Part shown: positions 44,801 through 56,861 of the stretch, in pieces
Numbering within the stretch: the first letter of the stretch is position 1
How the letters are laid out: every line of letters begins with the position of its first letter
DNA from: Mastigias papua
Lineage: Eukaryota > Cnidaria > Scyphozoa > Rhizostomeae > Mastigiidae
Direction: 5' to 3'
DNA: 64,000 bases
NCBI GenBank assembly: GCA_964019165.1
Contig: OZ025268.1
Coordinates: 15,212,359 to 15,276,358 of the forward strand
Position numbers and translations under genes: made by a program
Notes under the pieces: generated by a model
The model's database searches: none
What the model saw: only the letters and a program-made list of their open reading frames with translations
What the model was told of the DNA's origin: nothing

Positions 44801-45335
44801 TGTCATAACGTGGCTTTTTCTCCAGTTACTCCCATAACTCAATCTTTGGATTCACTGCTAAGTCAGGCACGAGCGGCACAGAATACACAAAGCTTTAGTT
44901 GTTGGATCATAGTTGAACAAAATAAACTATTTACAAGATAACGAATCTCCTGTGAGACCCGGAATTATCGCGTAGCTGGTCGCGTGGCAATAACCGAAGA
45001 CTAAGTGAAAAGTTAGAGAATATATTAGAAACTACACGGAAATACGAATTAAAACTAACCAATCAAATGTCTAAGAATCTGAATCTACGTACACACTATG
45101 TGATAAACAGGAAAGGTGTGTGTGAGAAAATATACAGAAAATCATTAGTCAGAATACAGTCAAGGCCTAAAAGTAGATGTAAAATGAGTGAAAGAGAGGT
45201 AACTACGTAAATGAACTTGAAAGAGAGACTAAACTCAATCCACGAGGAATTATGATTCATTAGTGAACAGTGTGAACGTGTTATGACGTATTAGAAATGA
45301 AATATGAATGAGTTGAAAAAAGTGGTATCGTGACA
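44801..45335 (-). repeat. LTR (5' LTR in element orientation)
   Basis: 535 bp partner of 43551-44085. The primer-binding-like site lies two or three bases beyond its inner edge. Confidence 0.92.
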
Positions 45336-45482
45336 CTTTATTTGCAAAATTTTGGCATTATTTGAAAAGATTTGGCAACTTTTGGCATATTTTGTTCAGT
45401 TTTTTATTGGCATTTTTTGGCTATTTCTCCCCAGACCTTTGGCAATAGGCATGCGCACTGACCTACCAACCCTGGTTGCCAT

Positions 45483-46781
45483 TATATGGAAACACTCTGT
45501 AGAAATTGATTGAGGACAGGTTGCCGACTGTTACAATTATATGGAAACCGGGCTTAAGTTTTATTGAAGAAAGATGACTGTGATTTTTCAGCCAAACCTT
45601 GCATGTTTTGCACATGGAAACATTGGGTGTAGATTCAATGTAGAAGGAAGAATAAAAGTAGAAACTCTAACTGAATTAACGAAGCAATCTTGATCAGACA
45701 CTCATTATTTAAGAACTTCATACAAAAGTTGCTGATTCCAATGTGATGGAACCATAACGTGGAAATTTCCATTTGATTCAGAAGAAGACTATTTGCAATA
45801 AGAGATGCAAGCTTGAGCTCATGCATCATTGCCGTCAAAATTAACTTTTAATAATGAAGTTGTCGATAGAAATATATAATAAACTTAGAATTAAATCATT
45901 GAGAAATATGCTTTGCACAAGTCGAGAAATATGCCTGAATTCGAATGTTCGAATGAATTTGTAATAACATTGACGGCCCAAGGAAATTTGGACATACGAA
46001 TCACGTAGTTTTTAATACATTTTAAAGTGTATTGTAGGTTGTCACAAATTTTACAGCCCTCCATAAATTATTCATGATTATGATTTTACACAGCAACATT
46101 TTGATACTGTATACATATTTTGCTACTTTTGATTTTGACTTCTAGCTATGCTACTATTCATTAGTTTTCATCAGAGCCTTCAGTCACTACTATACAAAAA
46201 TTAAATTGTTCCTTGCTAAGGCCATGGTGTTTTCTTTTTTGCTTTAACTTAGTTCTTAGCTTTATCCAGCTGCTATTTGAGAACTAGTACTGTCAGGCAG
46301 ACTGTTGACTCCCCTTGAGTAATGTGAATCGCCACATTGGAGATACGTATTTAGAACTTGCTTGTCTGCTGGCGTATTTGTTGTCCCTCATGCAAATAGT
46401 CGCACATTTAGAGTTCTGTTTTCAACGGTTTCTAGATTAATTGCATACTGTTATTAATGATTTCATTTTTTTCCAGACCGATGATTACCTCTTTTATCAA
46501 GCCTTATCAACCATGCTATTGACTGGCTTCACAGATCTGAATAGCTCAGCACATTGTCCTTAGAGAACTTAAGCCGACTTACAGTAGATCAGAAGGCATT
46601 CATCGGAAAGCTAGAATTACAAGGTTGTTGCTAAATTGATGGCTACCGCGTCGACAGTCTCAAGTATTTTCTACCAACCTAAAGCAGAGCTTGCTTTTAT
46701 AGTCCCGAAAACACATGAAATTGCCTCATTGCCGGAGAGGAGCAAATAGAACTTGACAGGCCTATTAGTATATACGGAGAC
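45483..46781 (+). promoter_or_regulatory. Upstream region of the GPCR gene
   Basis: No other gene or complete repeat recognised in this 1.3 kb. The GPCR reading frame is closed by a TGA at 46716-46718, with no ATG between it and 46782, which supports the chosen start. A non-coding 5' exon cannot be excluded. Confidence 0.4.
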
Positions 46782-47900
46782 ATGGCTTCTGTAAATGAAA
46801 CAACATTAAAGTATCTATCACCATACACATCTACTGAAGCAGCCTTTCTTGTTGGTTCCCTTATACTCATAATACTGGTGTCTTTGTCTGGAGGACTTGT
46901 CATGATATTTGTCCTATATACCAATAGTAAAATGTGGACCAGTACCAACATGCTGATAGGTAACCTTGCATTAACCGGCACATGTTTAGCTTTGTGCGTG
47001 ATGCCATTTCACTTAGTGACCACTGCAAGGCAAAGATGGACCTTTGGAGAGGGCAATGTTTGCAGATACATTGGATTTTCCGAATCCTTGCTCCTGTTAG
47101 CTACGATTTTTACACATATGGTGATTAGCATTGACAAGTACTTTGCAGTGGTAAGACCAATGAATCGTTTTATGACAATCAAGAAAACTGGTTTAGCAAT
47201 CGCAATTGTATGGATAGCAGCGGCAATTATGTCAGTTGCTCCTCTAGGAGGCGTTGCGCGATTTGAATACAACCCGACAACCTTAACATGTGGAATAGGT
47301 TTTCCGAAGAGAAAACTGGATCTGTTGTACCTGGTACTTTTGGCAGGACTTGGCTTTATTTTTCCTTTATGTTTGATGGGTGCTGCGTACATCCGCGTTT
47401 ATTTTGCTGTGAAGAAACATAGTGCAAGGCTTATGGCTCATTCTATTTCATCAACCGACGTCCTTTTGCTTCAAAGAAGACTTATACTAACTGTCTTTGC
47501 CAGTCTGGTTTGTTTTTTGGTATGCTGGTCCACATTTTTCGCCTTGACAATTACCGCTCTTATTGTAAAGGATAAGACACTACTCCCGCATGGCTTGGGA
47601 ATTGCTGCCTATTGGACAGGGTACATGAATAGTGCTTTAAATCCATTGGTCATTTGTTCATTAAGCAATCGATTTAAGGAAGGCTTCATTGATATTTGCA
47701 GTGAATTGATCTTCTTATCAAGTTCTCCTTGTCTGCGAAAGTCACCAGAGGTTCAAAGGAGAAGAACCGAAACCAAGTCAACACTTACGCAAGTTGTGTT
47801 GTGTGATAATGCAACTCTAAATAGGTACAAGGAAAGTTTCTCGCAAAATCAGCTTGAACTTAGTGGCATTGATCCACATAATGTTGAGTGCCATGTATGA
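46782..47900 (+). CDS. Class A (rhodopsin-like) G-protein-coupled receptor, intronless
   Basis: A 372-residue seven-helix receptor of the plasma membrane. Helices at about 21-47, 56-79, 95-118, 137-155, 181-206, 235-262 and 271-293. Family marks: NLALTG in TM2, the W-x-F-G motif (W86), disulphide cysteines C94 (TM3) and C170 (loop 2), DKY at 118-120 in place of DRY, and NPLVI at 287-291 in place of NPxxY; N5 is a potential glycosylation site; the C-tail is rich in S/T and R. Atypical: the TM2 aspartate (2.50) is G66, the TM6 CWxP is CWST (no proline), and the TM7 tyrosine is isoleucine. There is no TM7 lysine, so it is not an opsin. Overall resemblance is to amine/melatonin/GPR161-type receptors; ligand unknown. 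Intronless receptors of this kind are common in cnidarians. Confidence 0.92.
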   Translation: MASVNETTLKYLSPYTSTEAAFLVGSLILIILVSLSGGLVMIFVLYTNSKMWTSTNMLIGNLALTGTCLALCVMPFHLVTTARQRWTFGEGNVCRYIGFSESLLLLATIFTHMVISIDKYFAVVRPMNRFMTIKKTGLAIAIVWIAAAIMSVAPLGGVARFEYNPTTLTCGIGFPKRKLDLLYLVLLAGLGFIFPLCLMGAAYIRVYFAVKKHSARLMAHSISSTDVLLLQRRLILTVFASLVCFLVCWSTFFALTITALIVKDKTLLPHGLGIAAYWTGYMNSALNPLVICSLSNRFKEGFIDICSELIFLSSSPCLRKSPEVQRRRTETKSTLTQVVLCDNATLNRYKESFSQNQLELSGIDPHNVECHV

Positions 47901-48432
47901 ATCTATGGTTTCATCATCATGAGAGACTAAAGAACTCGTATTCAGACAATTATCAACGTCATTAACAACATGTTTACAGCTCTATTTCGCATCATTAGTT
48001 CATTGAAAGGCAAATCAGTATCCAGGGTACGAGGGAAACGAAGAAAATAACTATTGAATTAAGTGCCATAGAAAATATGCACGGTACTAGATGATCCTTT
48101 CTCTTGTTATTATTGCTATTGATTTCTATTCTAGTATTATTATTTGAAGAGAGCGATTTTATTGACTGATTTTTGGATCTTTGTTTATGGAGCAGCTTAG
48201 CTTGCAATTTATCATCTTTTTAGCACTTTTGGGGATTGATCACATTTCTCTTGGACATTGTTTGAATTGTCGCTCCTAGTTTAGTGCTTTAAATGAATTC
48301 CTCACTGCTGTAGTAGTGTGATTCGGTCTTACTGTTTCATGTATTTCCACTTGATATTAGTATTAATTATCCAATTATAATGTATTTTGCTTTTGATGGC
48401 TGATTATTAATTTATTTTCCCACATCCATATA
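47901..48432. other. GPCR 3' flank
   Basis: AT-rich, no gene recognised. No canonical AATAAA close to the stop was noticed. Confidence 0.4.
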
Positions 48433-48781
48433 CACGTGTTTTTTTTATAAGAAAAAAGTTTATAAGAAAATGAGGCTCAAATGGCCAAAATCTTAAGAAA
48501 ATCCTAAGAAAATCACGAGGCTCAAGTTCAAGAAAATGCTAAGAATATTACAGTTCATCTTCTTTACATGCCAGAAATTGATATTGGCTCATTTTTGCAA
48601 ACTCCCGTACAAAGATCGAAACTTATGGTGGCCCAACAAATACAGAGTAGCCTGTTTCAACCAGTTTATTCCTGCAAAAGCTAAGAAAATCTTAAGAAAA
48701 TCTCAGCCTCAAATTCGTGAAAAGTTAAGAAAATTGAGCCTCAGGAAAAAAGGTGTTTTTCTTATATATAAAAAAACGTGT
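48433..48781. mobile_element. TA-flanked MITE, CACGTGTTTTTTTTATAAGAA copy B
   Basis: Terminal inverted repeats CACGTGTTTTTTTTATAAGA and the complement of TCTTATATATAAAAAAACGTG, flanked by TA (48431-48432 and 48782-48783). 349 bp. Shares TTTATAAGAAAATGAGGCTC-type interior with copy A at 3676, with GAGGCTCAA repeated in both orientations inside. Confidence 0.75.
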
Positions 48782-48783
48782 AT

Positions 48784-49989
48784 ACACTCAATTTCTTTCG
48801 TGGTGTATAAGTGCATGGACACTAGTAGATGTTACAGTAATGTGACCAACGTCAGCCAACATGCACTGTTTCGAATCTGTTAGACGTTTTACAATGTAAT
48901 TCAAATGTATTTGTAGGAAAATAGGACCAGACAAGGTAACCCGTGGGACGCGATTTTATAAATATTATAGCACTTTCCTCCTTTTCACGAAATATGATGG
49001 AAATGGTGCCAATAGCACATACAAAAGCGGTTCTTGATTCATTTCACTCTCGAGGGTACGGCTTATTCAAAGCATTGCCAGCTGAATTAAAAGAGAAATG
49101 TTATAATTGAAGAAATACTTCAAGAATCCATGTGATGAGCCGGAAAATACTTTTAGCATATAAGTATTCTACTTTGGAATATAGGATATTCCTCTATTGC
49201 TTAGATTTCCTATTGGTTATGCAATTTTTGTCAATTCAACAGGACCTTGGTTAATAGCAGCTTGTGCACAGGCTGAATAAGATTTCCTGTCTAAATATAG
49301 ATAATTATTAATATGTTTGTCTATCATTATTATTAATTAGTATACAGATTGATCTAGGTTATCGTGTTTCATAGTTTTTCTAAGATTCTAATGCCAATTT
49401 GTTTTATAAGAAAGTAATTCTCAACTGCTCAATAAACTAAGAAAGTTCAGTGGTGGATTTTTGAGACCTAGGAAAGTTGATAAGTCATATTCCTTCGATA
49501 TTCCAATATTCAGGCAAAACAATAATCGTTTTTCTTAATTTTGTAGATTTCTTGCTATACCTTATGTCTTAGAGTATTATGTTTATGTAATGCCTGTCAG
49601 CCTTTGGAGCACTGTAGTGTTGGGCAGACTATGTTGTTCGTGCTAGTGTCGACATCTTTCGTGAAGCCATCTGGCTTCTGGCTAACCAAACATTTTGAAA
49701 CCATCAATATCAACTTCTTCACATCAAATCGATTCTGGTTCATTGATGAAAATGACTTTCCTGAAGGCTGTCTTGCGTTCTGTTACAATGTAGTGTAAAC
49801 CTCCCCCCCCTTCTATATTTTTTCCTTTGCGCTTCGTAGCAAATCAAGATACCTCCCTCCCCCTAGAAACGTTACGTAACGGGCGACTGCACCTGATTGA
49901 TTTAATTCAATGATTTCCCGAACTCCCCAGAAAAGATAAAATCATCCCGTTGGTAATGTAAAAACTACTACTGGACTACAATTTTAATA

Positions 49990-49990
<1 letters not shown>
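48784..49990. other. Intergenic, possible LINE tail
   Basis: Around 49050-49110 the plus strand reads GYGLFKALPAELKEKCYN-stop, similar to LINE ORF2 C-terminal ends. Otherwise nothing recognised; a C-tract lies at 49802-49810. Confidence 0.3.
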
Positions 49991-50607
<617 letters not shown>

Positions 50608-50889
50608 TTTAAGTTAAACTGCAAATATGTGTGTAAATTATTAGTTATTGTTGTTTTATTCATCTGCAATACTCTAGACAGTTTTATCTCAGACTTATTC
50701 CTTCTCTAAATATTTAAATAATTAAAAAGTTTTTAAAATACTTTGAAGCAGTTAAATTCAAGTGAATTTCTTTCCAAAAGTATTAAGAATAATACATTAA
50801 GGCATGTTCAATTTTTGGCTGAATGGTTCACTAGTGACCAATAATTGCCATATAATTTATACAGAACTAGAATGTGTATTCTAATTTAC

Positions 50890-52115
50890 ATAGTGGGCTC
50901 GATACCTGAGGCCTTTAGACCACATGCCACAATGGGCAAGTTTCCGATAGTAAATGCACTTTTCCGAATCCAGATTGACTGGATGATTACATGCCACTTA
51001 TGCTACTAGAAACATTGTCATTTGCAAAGCCCTTGGATGTTTCTGTCATGGAAATGGTATCCCTGATATGGTGATCATTTATCTGGTGAAATTTGAAGCT
51101 TAGATTACTTTCATTTGCCATGTAATCACATCTCAGGAGTGACTTTGGAGACTTATCTATATTCTCAGATAAGTTCTCTCCCATGGGAGAAAGTAGCTAT
51201 GCATAGTAATAAGGATCTCCCATGTCCCCACTTTTAAGAAAGAAGATGTTTGAAGATTGCCTGCATTTATTGAGAAGGTAGTTTGTTATCCTCTATTTTT
51301 CATGTTACAATTATGATCCATAGCCCTTTTAGTAAAATATTGGCTGTTCAGCACAAAACGGCTACCCACCATATTCCGCACTAATTTATAGCTACGAATC
51401 ATGACTGGGTATTTATGCTTAACAGCAGCTTTTTTGAGCTTGTCTCTTTACTTCAAGAAAGAGTTCAGGTAATTATTTAAACAAGGGGAGTTTCTGTCTG
51501 CTACCCTCATCTCTCTAAAGACAGCTTGTTTTTCTATTACTGCAGAGAACATTGATGTGAAATCACTAACCATTTCATTAACTTCATAAGATTTATAAAA
51601 AATTTGCTGTCAACAGGGCAAACATCGGCTATATATATTATATTATATTTAATTTATTTAAAGTTGGCGCTACATAACTATGTACAATAAATATTAAAAA
51701 CATTACTATACATGCTAATCCAAGCCAACTGCTAAAATGAGATATAAAGTACAATGGCATAAACTTAAATAAATAAGATAAAAAATACATGGTATAATAT
51801 TTTAAGGCAGAATAAAAAACACAGTATTGTATCTTCATTAAAGTGCCTCTTCATTAAAGTGTTTCACATTTCTGGTTTTCACCAGCTTGTGACCTCTACT
51901 AACGTTCAGTTTACGTATAAAAAGTACCATGTAATGGTCATTCAAGGATACTTTTTGTACATCTGATTCAAGAATGTTATCAATGCATGTTGTAGATGTA
52001 TGTTCAATGAGAGTGGAGGATGCAAGTTGTACCCTAGGTGGCTCATTGAGTAATTGTTTGAAACTGAAGAGCTCTCAAAGATTGCGAATATATCTGGAGT
52101 TCCTATCAGGTGACA
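50890..52115 (-). pseudogene. LINE fragment: endonuclease C-terminus and linker
   Basis: Minus strand. About 52110-51850 encodes FSFKQLLNEPPRVQLASSTL, ESDVQKVSLNDHYMVLFIRK and RGHKLVKTRNVKHFNEE, the end of an APE-type endonuclease (rTR-T-ST-ID and SDHY motifs). After an insertion (51625-51845) it continues with a linker at about 51600-51270 (RVADRNSPCLNNYLNSFLK, YPVMIRSYKLVRNMV) and 51184-50987. Stops and frameshifts throughout; RT not seen. Confidence 0.7.
51625..51846 (-). mobile_element. LINE 3' tail inserted in a LINE (tentative)
   Basis: Minus strand AT-rich segment ending ...TATGTAGCGCCAACTTTAAA followed by an ATA-type tail. CTTCATTAAAGTG occurs twice at its right edge (about 51833-51845 and 51850-51862). 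It separates two parts of the surrounding LINE reading frame. Confidence 0.45.
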
Positions 52116-52119
52116 AACC

Positions 52120-52620
52120 AGTGCAGCTGCGTTTACACTATGCGACAAATGTGAACAGATTTGTCTTGTACGATAAATCGAATATTGTAAACAGAAAAAT
52201 CGTTCGATCTTTTCCGTCAACGATGTAACTTTGTGGCTTCTATGACAAATCGTGGAAGGTGAACATGTTGAACAAGAAATTGCGCCAATCAGAATGATAG
52301 CATGCCAAAGGCGGAAGCCATTCCGTCATGAAGTTGGAGGGTGGAAGTGTTTAAAAGTTCTAAAGCTTTCATCGCTGACTGGCAAGGGGATTGAATTCAT
52401 CAAAATTGTTTGTGATCATTCGCAGGCAGTTTTTGTAGTAGTCTTGATCTTAAAGCCTGAATTCGACGAGCAAATTATTTTAGAAACCTTGATCTTAAAG
52501 CCTGAATGCGACGAGCAAATTCCTACGCAGCAACAATGGTGTAGTTCAAATTTTTGCTTTTCTGCTTCTTGCAACATTTCATCTCTCATCAATGCAAGCA
52601 ATTATGGTTGAGTATCACCA
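52120..52620 (+). repeat. MITE-like region with a 45-bp tandem duplication
   Basis: GTTTACACTATGCGAC-type sequence starts the region. At about 52444-52533, TTGATCTTAAAGCCTGAAT plus CGACGAGCAAATT is repeated in tandem with a 45-bp period. The 119-codon open frame across it has no recognisable domain. Confidence 0.5.
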
Positions 52621-52689
52621 ATCATGTTAAGATTTGACTATACGACTATAAGTAATGATTATAGAGTTGAGATCGTTTTGAATCTTTGC

Positions 52690-54835
52690 TTCAATGTGAT
52701 GATGAAAAACATCAAATGAACTATGGGAAGAGGGTAAGAATATTGTACTTAGCGCTGCAAAAGGACATATTCCCAGAAGAAGAAAAAAGAACTATCAATG
52801 GATCTCGAACCAAACTATTAATGAAGTAGAAAAGCGGAGACAACTTAAAGCTAAAAGTCTAAATAATAATGTCAAGGTATTATAGAGTACAATAAGCAAA
52901 ATGCATTAGTCAAACGAATGATGAGAAAAGACAAAGAAAAACACATTAATGAGTAATGCAAGCGAATTGAAGATAAGCCCATTACAAGTTTAATTAAAGA
53001 CCTTTATCAAGGTGTTAAAACTCTAGCAAATAAATTCAAGCCAACAATTGATACAATTAAAGATGAAAATGGTGAGATTCTTGGTAAAGCGGAAGAGGTG
53101 AAAGAAAGATGGGCTCAATATAGTACAGATCTTTATAGGAAAAATCCAAATATTGTCGTCCCACAGCACACATTTGTAGTAAACGATAAAGATGAATTAC
53201 CACCATTATAGTCTGAAGTGGCTAAAGAAATTAACGAATCAAAAGTTAATAAAAGTCCAGGTTTTGACGATATTACAGCAGAGTTAGTAAAATGTGGAGG
53301 CAAAAATATCGTCAGTTACTTTCTCAGGCTTTGTACATCGATTTGGTTAAAGAAAACATGGCTAGAAGACTGGATTAAATTTGTATTTGTACCAATTCCG
53401 AAGAAAGGCGACACTTTACAGTGTTGTAACAACTGAAAAATTGCACTCATAAGCCATTGCAATAAAATTCTGCTGAAAATCATTGCTGGTAGAATGCAAA
53501 CTAAATTAAAAGAGGAAATTTGTACCAATTCCGAAGAAAGGCGACACTTTATAGTGTTGTAACAACTGAAAAATTGCACTCATAAGCCATTGCAATAAAA
53601 TTCTGCTGAAAATCATTGCTGGTAGAATGCAAACTAAATTAAAAGAGGAAATTAGTGAGGAGCAGGCAGGATTTCGATCTGGCATGGGCACACGGGATCA
53701 GATTCTAAATCTAAAGATGGTCATAGAAAAGACCAGAGAATATGGTAGAACTATATATTTATAGACTACAGAAAAGCTCTTCATATGATGTCCCACAAAG
53801 TACTCTGGGAAGGAATGCTTGAAATAGGATTCTCTAGTCACATAGTTGATCTCATCAAGAGCCTTTATACTGACCAAAGTGCAACTGTAAGAACAACACA
53901 CGGATTAACTGTAGACTTTAGGATTGAAAAAGGTGTGCAACAAGGATGTATCTTATCCCCACATTTATTCAATATATACTCTGAAGTAATTATGAGAACT
54001 GCCCTCGAGGGTTTCGATGGTACAGTAAAGATCGGTGGAAGGAGTATTACAAATCTGAGATGACATTGTTAGCAGGTGGAAGTATAGAAGAGTAACAGAA
54101 TATAGTAAATAGGGTCCATGAAGCTAGTAGCTAAGCGGGTCTACACCTCAACACAAGTAAAACCAAAGTCATAAAGATCATTAGAGTTCCTGTGCAAAGT
54201 GAACAAGACAATATAAGTGTTAACGGGCAAGATATAGAAAACATGAAAAACTTTGTTTGTCTTGGAGCAATGATTACCGAAAATTATGACGATTCTAAAG
54301 AAATCAAGAGACGTATTACTATTGCAAAACATGCAATGATTTCACTAGTTAAAATTTGGAAAGCCAGAGCAATTTCAATTACCACAAAGAAATACTTTAA
54401 CATCCTTGGTCATTAGTATTACTACTTATGGATCTGAATGCTGGATACTAAAAAGAACTGACAAAAAGAAAATTAACTTCTTTGATCTGTGGTGCTATCG
54501 ACGCTTATTAAGAATAAATTGGAATGATAAAAGACTAATGAATACGTTTTCAGTAAAATTGGAAATAGTGAAAGACTGCTAACTACCATTGTTAAGCAAA
54601 AAATGGCTTTTGTCGCACATATATTCAGAAAAAGTGACATTTGTAAAGACTTATTAACTGGGACCGTGTATGGAAAAAAGGGAAGAGGTAGACCAAAGAC
54701 CAGGTACAGCGATGACACTCGAGAATTTGGTGGGAATCGGAGCTTTGTTGATTTATATCGACTAGCACAGAATAGACACGCATGGAGAGCCACGGCTGTT
54801 CAGCTAAATGAACTTCCCGTCCAATGGAGATGATG
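52690..54835 (+). pseudogene. RTE-like LINE ORF2 remnant
   Basis: Plus strand. Linker to about 53215 (ITSLIKDLYQGVKTLANKFK, EVKERWAQYSTDLYRK), then RT: KSPGFDDITAELVKCGG, WKxx-like DWIKFVFVPIPKKGD, EEQAGFRSGMGTRDQILNLK, DYRKAFDMMSHKVLWEG-type start (in shifted frame), KGVQQGCILSPHLFNIYSEV; the C-terminal part has KNFVCLGAMITEN, IKRRITIAKHAMISL and the tail RKSDICKDLLTGTVYGKKGR, GRPKTRYSDDTRE, AQNRHAWRATAVQ. The YADD box is lost at 54060-54100. A 133-bp tandem duplication in the RT adds a frameshift. Dead copy. Confidence 0.85.
53387..53653 (+). repeat. 133-bp tandem duplication inside the LINE
   Basis: Two adjacent copies with period 133 bp, differing at one noticed position (ACAGTG versus ATAGTG). 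133 is not a multiple of three, so the event breaks the RT frame. Confidence 0.95.
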
Positions 54836-56861
54836 AAACTTCAGATGATAAGTCATAAGTCGGGTCACTATTAACTATTATCTCTTTACCTCGCTATCAA
54901 GATATGAAAGAACCTTTTCAACTTTGGTAGACGTACTAACTGGGTCGTTTGGGGGTGTGTACCAGCCAAAAACTGAGAAGGGTCTGCACTTTGGTTATTA
55001 AACTTCAATGCAGAATAACTTCAAGTTTTCATTGTAGATATCATCCCTAGTAACGAATTCTATATTATAAAATAAATGAAGACACATCAGCCAAAACAAG
55101 ATCAAACCAAACGTTGCGGATTGTAACCAGCAATTTAAATAACATGTTGATTAACTGAGTTGTCTAGTTTAGTCTCAATTAGTTCCAATAGATCAATTCT
55201 CAGATCGTTAATTAGTAATCTTGCTTCACTAGGTGACTTCTAAACCCATTAACATGCAGAGAAACCATGACCAAGCCTTAGCTCCCAGTCAAATGATTGA
55301 TAATAGGAATCTTCAGGGTACTATCGGTCGTGTGACTATGGATATTAAACTTTGGAATGCTGGCACCACCCCGCTTACCTCTGTTTTGTCTATCACCCGC
55401 ACATTACTTGATGACGAAAGTCCAAAGATCAAATTGAAAGCATTAGATAATGAATGTTGAGGCTGATTGTAGATAATGAAAGTTGATGGAGAAAGTTCAT
55501 ACTTCGAAGTCGATATATCATAAAAAAGTGGAATCTGTGACAAATAGGTGCTTTGAAATGTACGGAGAAAGCTCAAAATCAAGAGCATAGAAAAGATCAA
55601 GGTGGACACCATCAGCAGTTTCCATGGCTTCCAAGAACCAGCCTAACGGGTGCTGTTTCTAACAAAATCTGTCGGAAGAATGTGCGAAATTGTCTTCAGG
55701 TTGCTGACGAACGGCAAAATAGACAGGGTTCCCTACAAATTGACTACACTCGAAAATGACAATTGTGGTCAAAAACAGTCGCATGCTGGAAGGTAGTAGC
55801 CACTTCTAGACGGAGCTGCAAGTTCTAAGGAAGTAACACCCCTTTATCGTGTTACACCTCATTTCTGCAAGTTATTATAGGGTAAGATGGGTATCAAATC
55901 ATGATTCCTACTGGGTCAAAGATTACTTCTTTGATAGGACCCTAGCCACAAGTTTCGTCACCACAGAGTACCCCTCCTTCCGCAAACTAATGGGGCGGGC
56001 ACGGTTGAATCAAAAGTCCGAGCTGAATGTCCTAGGTAGAATCAGAGAGGATGCTACCAGTGGCACCAGCGACGTGACTAGGATAAATCAAGGGAAATTA
56101 GAAGGCGAGGGATCTGGGTGTGGGATTATATAACTCTACGTATATTATTGCTGCAACGTCTACCACTTAATAGGACCTAGCATTTAGTGCAAGTGAATGT
56201 AAGAAAATTCCACGAGCCTACTGTTCCAGAACGTGAACAGATGTGGTTACTCTACGAGTAGAGTTAATTAACTTGATGATAATTTAATGCATAAAAGTAA
56301 TTAATCGAACATAGAAGTAAGGAATCGTAATAGAAGGGGAAATAGAAGCAACTGCTTAGAATGATTGAATGAAATGAAAGTAAAAATCGCACAAACACTG
56401 GTTTCTCTCGCTTTGTCTGATGGCTAGAAAGGGGCACCATTAGTACTACTGGTCCCAACACTTGGGGCTACACCTCCAAGAATTTTGAGGCCACAACATT
56501 TTCTTTGGTTTAGAGTGCAGCTAAAATATATCATGCTTGCCACTGGTGAAGAGGAGCTTTGATCATTTTGTGACAGCTATTCTATACATAAGAGCACTAG
56601 GAGGGAAGTATTATGAAGACACCCTAATTCAAAGTAACGGAATCCCGAGTTGTGGAGTTACTGGAATTGCCGGAAAAAATCCTAGCAAACCAAACAACAT
56701 AACACATTCACATCAGGCATTGTTCTCACACGCTTCGCATTGGGTCTTTAGAGTCGCTGGCAAGTCGTTTTGGTCGTTGAGATCGAAACCGATTCTATTC
56801 CAGTGACCCAATCGCTGGAGTCACTAGGGCCGTTGTGAACTATTTATCAGATGTTTAAATA
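54836..56861. other. Intergenic, nothing firmly recognised
   Basis: Several short frames without motifs. Near 56725-56830 and again 57435-57490 there are GATCGCTGG...CCAGT...GACTCC blocks, suggesting a diverged repeat into which the MITE at 56862 inserted. Confidence 0.4.

Larger units (their letters stand above)
43551..45335 (-). mobile_element. Young non-autonomous LTR retrotransposon (minus strand)
   Basis: Two 535-bp direct repeats at 43551-44085 and 44801-45335, starting TGTCA and ending TGACA; I see one difference (A at about 43623, C at the matching position near 44873). Flanks share CTTT (43547-43550 and 45336-45339). Orientation is set by a primer-binding-like TGGTGACAGTGATTTGGG right after the minus-strand 5' LTR (from 44797 down) and a purine tract GGGGGAAGG (44096-44088) next to the 3' LTR. 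The 715-bp interior has no gag or pol motif, so it would depend on a related autonomous element. Confidence 0.9.
43139..45474. mobile_element. hAT-type MITE split by a nested LTR element
   Basis: Starts CAGGGTTGGCATATTGGC and ends ...CTACCAACCCTG; the terminal CAGGGTTGG is inverted at the two ends. GTTGCCAT flanks it exactly at 43131-43138 and 45475-45482: an 8-bp target duplication as in hAT insertions. Without the LTR element and one copy of its duplication it would be about 547 bp. Both halves are studded with TTTTGGCA direct motifs, likely subterminal binding repeats. No transposase. Confidence 0.85.

Noticed and set aside
47009..47392. 127-codon frame antisense to the GPCR
   Set aside because: Shadow of the receptor coding sequence.
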